13,023 bases of DNA from the NCBI GenBank assembly GCA_031290675.1, contig JAITNC010000006.1, positions 1-13,023 of the forward strand, in the 5' to 3' direction. The DNA is from Campylobacteraceae bacterium (GTDB lineage: Bacteria; Campylobacterota; Campylobacteria; Campylobacterales; Campylobacteraceae). Within the stretch, counting starts at the first letter, position 1; every line of letters begins with the position of its first letter. Below, one piece after another: positions 7,818 to 13,023 of this stretch. The position numbers and the translations under genes were made by a program. The notes beneath the pieces are model-generated. The model saw only the letters and a list, made by a program, of their open reading frames with translations, had not been told where the DNA came from and ran no database searches.

Positions 7818-9280
7818 TATCTCTTTTCCAATCTTGTTTTGATATAATCCATATATCTATTGAACGGTGCAATACTTGAAAGTTTTTCCAATGCTACTTC
7901 ACGCGATATACCATCGCTTTCTATCCATCCGCATATCATCATTTCTGCAACATCTGCCAACGCATCCTCATTTATTTCATTTTGCGTGACATCGTTCGGC
8001 TTGGCCCCGTAATCGCTGAATAACAGGTCGGTCGGAAAGCACCGTGCCACCATGTCAAGTAGTGCTATAAACTCAGATTCTTCTTTTGCTCCCAGATGTT
8101 CCCGTATCCTGATGACCAGTGGATGCTCTGAATTTATCTTGTAAAAGATTTTGCCTTGCGCTACGACTTGCTCCCACATTTGCACAATTTTTCCATCTGC
8201 CAGCCGTCTGCCACGTGCCCTGTACGTTTTAGCGGATTTTCCCATAATTTTTTCTATAGTACTTTTTAGCCTGTCGCGTATGATAGCTGGTGGGGTTGCA
8301 GTTGATTTCTTTACATCAATGTTCCAATCTGTGTCCATATCGTTTGGAATATCTATGCGGACGCGAGCAAGTTTTGTAAGATTTTCCGGCGCAACAATCC
8401 TGAACCATGCACCATGAACGATAAGCCTGCGGTTACGATACACATAAAAGCCCTGATTAGCAAGATAGCCACCCTCTCCAGCATATCGCTCGTATTCGTC
8501 TTCCTTTGTTTTGCTGTGATGAGGGAGAATATATGGAATGATGGATATTTTTGAGCCATTCATAATTATTTCGTCTTTTTCTAATTCCTGCGTTGCTGGA
8601 TTTTTTATGTTGAAAGGGTCAAATGATTCCAAAACATGCCCGTTTATAGAAATCGCAACCTTGCTAAGTCCTCGCTCGCCGTCAATGTATCTGTGAAATG
8701 TCAGTTGTAAATGCTTTTCTATCACGGATATTGCTGAATCCAATTCTTTTTGTAGATTATTTGCGCTACCGTCAATCATACGGTCTATCTTTTCCCAAAT
8801 TATCGCCGTTCCATTGTCTAAAAAATGTTTAAAAAATGGAATCTGCTTGATTTCTTTTTCTGACAAAATATCAATGTCCCAGCGGTTATTTTCCGCTATA
8901 TCATCCAAATCCCAGCGAGCAGCCGATACTTTGCTATCACTTGCGCTGACAACGCTCAAGCGCTTGCATATTGAAAACGATGCTGTTTTCATTCCAAGTC
9001 CGAATCTGCCTAAATCATTGTCATCTCTTTTTTCAAGAGGGCTTGTGGAACCGAGTCGCATCGCTTCTTTTAAATCCTCTGGCGACATTCCACTCCCATT
9101 GTCAATAATAGCGAAAATAGGGCATACTCCGTCAAGGGAAAAGAAAATCTGTATACTGGTAGCTTTGGCAGCGATACTATTGTCAATCAAGTCAGCAACA
9201 GCAGTTTCAAGCGAATAACCCACACTCCGCAAGGAATGCACAAACGACGAAGGATTTGGGTCTAGACGCTCTTTTGCCAT
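7817..9280 (-). CDS. GHKL ATPase of the MutL/MORC-like type
   Basis: The 487-residue protein has the Bergerat ATP-binding fold. The N box is AVADLIDNS (27-35) with Mg-binding N34; the G1 box is DNGSGM (60-65); the G2 lid is GRFGLGMK (91-98). Downstream an S5-like transducer region includes YRNRRLIV (281-288) and DVKKS (322-326), where K324 may reach the ATP phosphate as in MutL and MORC. Residues about 350-487 probably make the dimerisation or partner-binding part. At the position of the catalytic glutamate of MutL the protein has D30. Family members form ATP-gated dimers that can clamp DNA. It sits between the methyltransferase (one-base gap) and Z1 (one-base overlap), an order that suggests a restriction role rather than mismatch repair. 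No histidine kinase DHp domain or HSP90 middle domain is seen, which argues against those families. Confidence 0.88.
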   Translation of the reverse strand: MAKERLDPNPSSFVHSLRSVGYSLETAVADLIDNSIAAKATSIQIFFSLDGVCPIFAIIDNGSGMSPEDLKEAMRLGSTSPLEKRDDNDLGRFGLGMKTASFSICKRLSVVSASDSKVSAARWDLDDIAENNRWDIDILSEKEIKQIPFFKHFLDNGTAIIWEKIDRMIDGSANNLQKELDSAISVIEKHLQLTFHRYIDGERGLSKVAISINGHVLESFDPFNIKNPATQELEKDEIIMNGSKISIIPYILPHHSKTKEDEYERYAGEGGYLANQGFYVYRNRRLIVHGAWFRIVAPENLTKLARVRIDIPNDMDTDWNIDVKKSTATPPAIIRDRLKSTIEKIMGKSAKTYRARGRRLADGKIVQMWEQVVAQGKIFYKINSEHPLVIRIREHLGAKEESEFIALLDMVARCFPTDLLFSDYGAKPNDVTQNEINEDALADVAEMMICGWIESDGISREVALEKLSSIAPFNRYMDYIKTRLEKR

Positions 9281-9281
9281 C

Positions 9282-10274
9282 TCAGATTTCTTTGTTGTTT
9301 AGAATCTTATGTATATTTTCTGCTATTGATTGCACTATGGGGACAGACACTGCGTTTCCAATTTGCTTGTATTTTGCGCTGATGCTTATATTATCAGGGA
9401 AAAAGAATGTTTTATCGTCAAATCCTTGAAGCCGCAGACATTCTTGTGGAGTAAGACGTCGTAAATCGCGTTTGTCTATCACCAGTGGAACATTGTGTCC
9501 GCCTCCGCCCATATTGGCTGTTAAAGTTGGGCAAACACTGTTTTTATTCTTACGACAATATACTCGTCGCCATTGATAAAATGCCTCTCTGTCACCGTCT
9601 TTTTCAATTTCTTTCATGGCTGGTCTGTAATAGTGTGGATACCGGCTGAAATAATGAATCTCATCGGCTGTTTCGTCTATGATTTGCCAAAATGAAATAC
9701 GTTTTTTTAACTCAACCTTTTCTGGCCAACCGAGCTTATTAAATTCTTCAGCGTGCTTTTGGCTTTTGAAACATACCATATAAAAACGCTCACGATGTTG
9801 TGGAAGCTTTGAATATTCACACGTATCAAGTACCTTGTCACAAATATGATAATTGCGACCTTCTTTTTCCAATGCGACTTTTATCGTTTTATATGTTTCG
9901 CCATTGTCGTGTGTTTTAAGATATCGGACATTCTCAAAAAACAGCACCTTTGGTTTATATGCATCAATAAAGCGAAGCATCTCAAAGAATAGTTTCCCGC
10001 GTCCGCGCTCATCTTCGAATCCCTTGCGGTGTCCGGCGATTGAAAATGCTTGGCATGGAAAGCCGCCGGTAATTATATCAACTTTTCCAAGTCGCTTGTC
10101 TTCTGGCTTAAGATTGCAGATGTCATCCTCAACAAGGATATGGTCAAAATTTTTGCTGTATGTTTTGCACGCTGACTTATCTAGTTCATTTGACCATAGT
10201 AGGTCAAAACCCGCGTTCTTAAAAGCAAGGCAGATTCCACCAAGTCCTGCAAAAAAACTTCCCACTTTTAACAT
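9282..10274 (-). CDS. dcm: DNA (cytosine-5)-methyltransferase
   Basis: The enzyme transfers a methyl group from S-adenosylmethionine to C5 of cytosine in a specific DNA site. All key motifs are in order in 330 residues: motif I FFAGLGG (7-13), motif IV GGFPCQAFS (70-78) with nucleophile C74, motif VI FENV (113-116), motif VIII QHRERFYMV (159-167), a short target-recognition region (about 168-270), motif IX RRLTPQECLRLQGF (272-285) and motif X YKQIGNAVSVPI (302-313). Segments around motif IV (SIAGHRKGFED) and DNGETYK recall M.HhaI, but the recognition region differs and the target cannot be read from sequence. There is no N-terminal helix-turn-helix, so no sign of self-repression by the enzyme. 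It is the first gene of the operon, allowing protection before restriction. A weak GGGG is the only ribosome-binding-like sequence upstream. Arginine codons are CGN in 18 of 20 cases. Confidence 0.96.
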   Translation of the reverse strand: MLKVGSFFAGLGGICLAFKNAGFDLLWSNELDKSACKTYSKNFDHILVEDDICNLKPEDKRLGKVDIITGGFPCQAFSIAGHRKGFEDERGRGKLFFEMLRFIDAYKPKVLFFENVRYLKTHDNGETYKTIKVALEKEGRNYHICDKVLDTCEYSKLPQHRERFYMVCFKSQKHAEEFNKLGWPEKVELKKRISFWQIIDETADEIHYFSRYPHYYRPAMKEIEKDGDREAFYQWRRVYCRKNKNSVCPTLTANMGGGGHNVPLVIDKRDLRRLTPQECLRLQGFDDKTFFFPDNISISAKYKQIGNAVSVPIVQSIAENIHKILNNKEI

Positions 10275-10283
10275 TCAAAAACC

Positions 10284-10306
10284 CCAAATATATTGATAGT
10301 GTTTGG
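10284..10306. repeat. Inverted repeat at the operon transcription start, possible operator
   Basis: CCAAATA (10284-10290) and TGTTTGG (10300-10306) form an imperfect palindrome, six of seven positions matching, around a 9-base centre. It covers the predicted start point just downstream of the -10 of the defence operon and ends ten bases before the methyltransferase ATG. A repressor site is plausible, but no regulator gene lies in the window. Confidence 0.35.
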
Positions 10307-10307
10307 A

Positions 10308-10313
10308 ATTATA
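10308..10313 (-). promoter_or_regulatory. Probable -10 element of the defence operon
   Basis: On the reverse strand, 10313 to 10308 reads a consensus TATAAT, 34 bases before the methyltransferase start, giving a leader of roughly 26 bases. No convincing -35 lies 16-18 bases upstream, though the region is T-rich. It is the only promoter candidate I see for the five genes. Confidence 0.55.
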
Positions 10314-10345
10314 GTCAATTACAGCAAACATCTTACTTAAAAACA

Positions 10346-12274
10346 TCACCCCATTTTCCCCTCTATCTCCAGATACCTCTCCACCATCGGTTCTAACTCA
10401 CTCTCTTTTTTTGTTAGCAGTTCTGTTAGCGTTGTGATGCCCTTTTCTTGGTAGCACGCAGGGTTAGCGAGGCAGGATTTTATCTCTTTTATTTCGTTTT
10501 CAAGTTTTTCTATCATGGCTGGTAAAGTTTCATAGTCTTGTTGCTCTTTGTAGCTTAGTTTTTGTGGTTTTGTTTTTTGTTTGACGCTCGCCGCCGCCGC
10601 CTCATCAGTGAGAGATTTTTCAAACTCATCTATCTCTTTTATCTCCCGCTCATACTCCAAAAATTCACTGTATGAGCCGTGACTTTCGGTTATCAGCCCG
10701 CCGTTTGAAAATATCAGCAGTTTTTTGGCTATTTTATCCACAAAATACCTGTCGTGGCTGACGAAAAGCACCGCCCCGTGGTAGTTTTGTATATACTCCT
10801 CTATGATGTTTATAGTCGGTATATCAAGGTCATTTGTGGGTTCGTCCAAGATAAGACAGTCGGTTTTTTTCGCGAACAGCATAGCCAAAGCGACACGATT
10901 TTTCTCGCCGCCGCTGAGTATTCCTATCTTTTTGTCCAGATACTCTTTTGGAAACAGAAAGTTTTTCAAGTACCCAAACACGTGCATATTTCGCCCCTGC
11001 ACCTCCACTCTGTCGCCGCCGTTTGGGCAAAATGTTTCTATGAGATTTTTGTCGTCGTTGAGCATAACTCTCTGCTGGTCAAAATACCCTATCTCAAACT
11101 CGCCTCTTTTTATCTTGCCCTTGTCCGGTGGCAATTCGCCGAGCAGCAGGCGCAAAAGCGTGGATTTGCCTGTGCCGTTTCTGCCGACTATTGCGATGCG
11201 CTCTTTTTGCATAATCCTAGCGGAGAAGTTCTTGATGAGAGTTTTTGAGCCGAGAGCCTTTGATATGTCGTCTATCTCAAAGAGCATTTTTTGTCTGTTT
11301 ACTGATTTTTCTTGGTTAAAATTGTGCTTTTCGCGCTCCAGTTCAAGTTTGATTTTTCGCATAAAACTTGGGTTTTTTTTCGCCTCATCACGCATCTTGA
11401 AAACTCTCGCTTTCCTGCCCTCATCTCTTTTGAGCCTCGCTTTGACGCCACGTTGCAGCCACTCTTCCTCACTTTTGAGAATCTTCAGAAGGGTTTCGTG
11501 CTCTTTTTGCATCGCATGCAAAAGCGCCTCTTTGCTTTGCAGGTAGTTCATATATCCGCCATCAAAACTTCTAAGCTTGAGGTTGTCTATCTCTACCGTT
11601 CGCGTGGCTATCTTGTCTATAAAATACCTGTCGTGCGATATAAACACGAGCGTGAAATTCTCTTTTGAGAGCATCTCCTCCAAAAACGTGACCATATACA
11701 CATCAAGGTGGTTCGTCGGCTCGTCAAGCAGCAAGATATCGGGCTTTTTCAGTATCAGCCCAGCGAGTGCGACCCTGCGCCTCTCCCCGCCGCTCAAAAG
11801 CGAAATATTCCTGTTTTCGTATATTTTGAGGTCAAACTCTTGCAGTATGCGCTCTATCTTGTCGTCTAAGTTCCACGCATTGTGAGCGTCAAGAAAAGCC
11901 GCCACCTCTCCCTGTCTGTGTAAAAGTTCTTTGTTTGTGAAATCAGCCGCTATCTGTTGGCTCAAAGCTTCGTATTCTTGGCGTTTTTGTGTGAGTTGCA
12001 CGAGTTGAGCTTCTATCACTTCCCGCACACTTTGCGTTTCTAAAAATTGCGGATTTTGCTCAAGCATCTCTATCTTGATATTGTTTTGCTGTATTCTTTT
12101 GCCGCTGTCTACCTCCAGCGTGCCGTTGATTATCCTCAAAAGCGTGCTTTTGCCGCCGCCATTTTGGCCTATTATCGCTATTTTCTCTTTTTCGTTGATA
12201 AAGAGGCTTATATTTTCAATAATCTTTTGAGTTTCGTAACTTTTACTAACATCTATCAAATCAAGCAGCGCCAA
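10346..12274 (-). CDS. uup: ABC-F family ATPase Uup
   Basis: The 642-residue soluble protein has two ABC ATPase domains and no membrane segment. Domain 1: Walker A GQNGGGKST (36-44), signature LSGGE (160-164), Walker B LLLDEPTNHLD (181-191), switch SHDRYF (213-218). Domain 2: GRNGTGKST (364-372), LSGGEKNR (453-460), CLILDEPTNDLD (473-484), SHDRYF (506-511). The linker (about 272-300) is rich in Lys and Arg, as in ABC-F proteins that contact tRNA at the ribosome. The C-terminal region from KLSYKEQQDYETLP (572-585) to the end is the coiled-coil domain typical of Uup. ABC-F proteins act on translating ribosomes; Uup is also linked to transposon excision and DNA-junction metabolism. The start is TTG at 12274 with AAAAGGA upstream. 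It lies upstream of the defence operon on the same strand, 71 bases away, with no clear terminator. Codon use resembles purH (AGA/AGG arginines), so it belongs to the host flank. Confidence 0.93.
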   Translation of the reverse strand: MALLDLIDVSKSYETQKIIENISLFINEKEKIAIIGQNGGGKSTLLRIINGTLEVDSGKRIQQNNIKIEMLEQNPQFLETQSVREVIEAQLVQLTQKRQEYEALSQQIAADFTNKELLHRQGEVAAFLDAHNAWNLDDKIERILQEFDLKIYENRNISLLSGGERRRVALAGLILKKPDILLLDEPTNHLDVYMVTFLEEMLSKENFTLVFISHDRYFIDKIATRTVEIDNLKLRSFDGGYMNYLQSKEALLHAMQKEHETLLKILKSEEEWLQRGVKARLKRDEGRKARVFKMRDEAKKNPSFMRKIKLELEREKHNFNQEKSVNRQKMLFEIDDISKALGSKTLIKNFSARIMQKERIAIVGRNGTGKSTLLRLLLGELPPDKGKIKRGEFEIGYFDQQRVMLNDDKNLIETFCPNGGDRVEVQGRNMHVFGYLKNFLFPKEYLDKKIGILSGGEKNRVALAMLFAKKTDCLILDEPTNDLDIPTINIIEEYIQNYHGAVLFVSHDRYFVDKIAKKLLIFSNGGLITESHGSYSEFLEYEREIKEIDEFEKSLTDEAAAASVKQKTKPQKLSYKEQQDYETLPAMIEKLENEIKEIKSCLANPACYQEKGITTLTELLTKKESELEPMVERYLEIEGKMG

Positions 12275-12382
12275 TGTGAAAATCCTTTTAAAAGAGAGTT
12301 CAAGTATGCAAGTTTAGCCATAAAATGCTATGTTTCTTATAAAGTCAGATTTCCATCTATTGTCTTTTCACGCCAAAAAATA

Positions 12383-12391
12383 TGCTACAAT
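12383..12391 (+). promoter_or_regulatory. Probable extended -10 promoter of the first small secreted protein gene
   Basis: TGCTACAAT at 12383-12391 fits an extended -10 (hexamer TACAAT at 12386-12391), 35 bases before the ATG at 12426. An AT-rich stretch lies just upstream and no strong -35 is seen. The 151-base divergent region between uup and this gene (12275-12425) shows nothing else I can support. Confidence 0.5.
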
Positions 12392-12425
12392 GAGGTGAAA
12401 TTTTAGTGATATTAAAAGGAGTTGT

Positions 12426-12908
12426 ATGAAGAGGATATTTTTTTGTCTGTTGGCGGTGATGGTCGGAGTTGTTGGAGCCAAAAGCTTGGATAAAAGCTTG
12501 TTGATTGGCAAAACGTGGCAGTGTGCACTCGGCATTGATGAGGGCGGCGTAAGCGGAAAAGGAAGCGGCGAAAGTGTCTACAAAAAAGACGGCACATTTT
12601 CTGCAAAAGCAAAAGTTGTTTACACACAGCCTAAAGAATACACGCTTGAAGTAACTGAAAGCGGCACGTGGAAACTTGACGGCGACAAGCTCATAGAAAC
12701 AACAAAAACTTTCAGCGCAAAGAGTAAAGAAGCCCCTGAAATAGCTCAAAGTATGGAAGAGTTGATGAAAGTAAGCATCAAGGAGAGCGAAGAGTTCGGT
12801 CAAGATGAAGATGATTATATCACGATAATAGGGTTGAGTGAAAATAGATTGGTAACTACGGCTGACGTGGATTTTGGCGCAAAAACGATAGAGTGCAAAG
12901 CCAAATAA
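12426..12908 (+). CDS. Small secreted protein, possibly lipocalin-like
   Basis: The 160-residue protein starts with a Sec-type signal peptide: a basic MKR, a hydrophobic core (residues 4-17) and a likely cut after VGA at 18. No lipobox is present, although C7 lies in the core. The mature part has GKTWQC (28-33), a GxW-like element, and two strand-like modules (VYKKDGTFSAKA and GTWKLDGDKLIET), suggesting a small beta-barrel of the lipocalin-like kind; this is a weak inference. C33 and C157 are the only mature cysteines and could form a disulfide in the periplasm. A clear ribosome binding site AAAAGGAG (12414-12421) precedes the ATG. A paralogous gene follows 21 bases downstream in the same direction. 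I do not recognise the family and assign no function. Confidence 0.8.
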   Translation: MKRIFFCLLAVMVGVVGAKSLDKSLLIGKTWQCALGIDEGGVSGKGSGESVYKKDGTFSAKAKVVYTQPKEYTLEVTESGTWKLDGDKLIETTKTFSAKSKEAPEIAQSMEELMKVSIKESEEFGQDEDDYITIIGLSENRLVTTADVDFGAKTIECKAK

Positions 12909-12929
12909 TTTTACAAAAAAGGAGTTGGT

Positions 12930-13023
12930 ATGAAAAAGATATTTTTTTGTCTTTTGGCGGTGATGGTTGGAGTTGTTGGAGCAAAAAGCTTTGATGAGAG
13001 TTTGCTCGTCGGCAAAACGTGGC
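12930..13023 (+). CDS. Second copy of the small secreted protein gene, 5' part
   Basis: The gene begins with ATG at 12930, preceded by AAAAAAGGAG (12915-12924), and gives 31 complete codons before the window ends. It opens MKKIFFCLLAVMVGVVGAKS and continues to GKTW, closely matching the previous protein, including its signal peptide and the GKTW element. By direct comparison, 81 of 94 bases are identical to the start of the first copy; many of the differences are at third codon positions, which suggests selection on the protein. The short gap and repeated leader (AAAAGGAGTTG) indicate a tandem duplication, probably co-transcribed. Confidence 0.85.
   Translation, partial: MKKIFFCLLAVMVGVVGAKSFDESLLVGKTW

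Larger units (their letters stand above)
2091..10274 (-). other. Five-gene MORC-like/Z1 restriction-modification-type defence operon
   Basis: Five genes run in one direction with no internal promoter-sized gaps. Junctions in transcription order: TGA-G-ATG (methyltransferase to GHKL), TAATG sharing one base (GHKL to Z1), a 14-base overlap (Z1 to PD-(D/E)XK), and TAA-AA-ATG (PD-(D/E)XK to AIPR). Such spacing favours translational coupling and fixed stoichiometry. Modification enzyme, two ATPases, a nuclease-fold protein and an AIPR protein together match the restriction-like systems predicted around MutL/MORC-type ATPases. Arginine codons are mainly CGN, unlike the AGA-rich flanks. No integrase, transposase, tRNA or clear flanking direct repeats were seen, so the way it arrived is not apparent. 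That it acts against phage or plasmid DNA is inference from family and context. Confidence 0.8.
12414..13023 (+). repeat. Tandem gene duplication (leader plus coding start)
   Basis: The ribosome binding site and first 94 coding bases at 12414-12519 recur at 12915-13023, 504 bases downstream, with about 86 percent identity in the coding part. The leaders differ by one inserted G before the ATG. Further copies may lie beyond the window. Confidence 0.8.

Noticed and set aside
7817..9280. Reading the GHKL protein as a sensor histidine kinase or HSP90
   Set aside because: No H-box dimerisation domain, transmembrane segment or HSP90 middle domain is seen; the transducer-like DVKKS and the operon context fit MutL/MORC-like ATPases.
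9853..10296. Plus-strand open frame of 147 codons opposite the methyltransferase
   Set aside because: It is a shadow of motifs I to VI; composition is Ser/Pro-rich and there is no matching domain.
2013..10345. Integrase, transposase, tRNA attachment site or flanking direct repeats of a mobile element
   Set aside because: None could be found at either junction; only weak AT-rich similarities were seen, no better than chance.
10803..11546. Long plus-strand open frame (247 codons) opposite uup
   Set aside because: It is antisense to well-conserved ABC motifs, is rich in Ser, Phe and Leu as shadow frames are, and has no recognisable domain.
12357..12803. Minus-strand open frame of 148 codons opposite the first small secreted protein gene
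   Set aside because: The plus-strand gene has a signal peptide, ribosome binding site and a paralog next door; the opposite frame has none of these.
1..13023. CRISPR array or structured RNA genes
   Set aside because: No regularly spaced direct repeats, tRNA cloverleaf or rRNA-like sequence was found in the short intergenic regions.

Overview
The window looks like a chromosomal segment of a Campylobacterota (epsilonproteobacterial) species. This is inferred from a 510-residue PurH with a TTG start, extended -10 promoters (TGnTAnAAT) without clear -35 boxes, AAAGGA-type ribosome binding sites, and housekeeping genes rich in AGA arginine and ATA isoleucine codons. No rRNA, tRNA, CRISPR array, integrase or transposase is visible. 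The longest stretch without a gene is about 150 bases (12275-12425).

Layout. (1) Positions 1-408, minus strand: N-terminal 136 residues of a MalY/PatB-type PLP-dependent C-S lyase, cut by the window edge. (2) Positions 480-2012, plus strand: purH, divergent from the lyase, with two overlapping extended -10 elements between them. (3) Positions 2013-2090: a short junction holding a small hairpin, a ribosome-binding-site-plus-TTG stub that stops after nine codons, and a nested inverted repeat likely to end transcription from both sides. (4) Positions 2091-10274, minus strand: a tight five-gene operon read from right to left: C5-cytosine DNA methyltransferase, MutL/MORC-like GHKL ATPase, Z1-domain superfamily-2 helicase-like ATPase, PD-(D/E)XK protein of the DUF4420 type, and AIPR-domain protein. 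(5) Positions 10346-12274, minus strand: uup, an ABC-F ATPase. (6) Positions 12426-13023, plus strand: two tandem paralogous genes for small secreted proteins, the second cut by the window end.

The main interest is the five-gene operon. The gene set matches the restriction-modification-like systems predicted by comparative genomics around bacterial MutL/MORC-like ATPases (Iyer, Abhiman and Aravind, 2008). All recognisable catalytic motifs are intact, junctions range from a 14-base overlap to a 2-base gap, and one promoter precedes the methyltransferase. A working model, which is inference, is that the methyltransferase marks self DNA, the GHKL ATPase and Z1 motor sense or move on unmarked DNA, the PD-(D/E)XK protein cuts it, and the AIPR protein has an unknown, possibly abortive or regulatory, role. 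Arginine codon use differs sharply from the flanking purH (AGA is 12 of 18 arginines in purH but 2 of 20 in the methyltransferase). Together with the gene stub at the left junction, this points to a horizontally acquired defence island inserted between convergent housekeeping genes.
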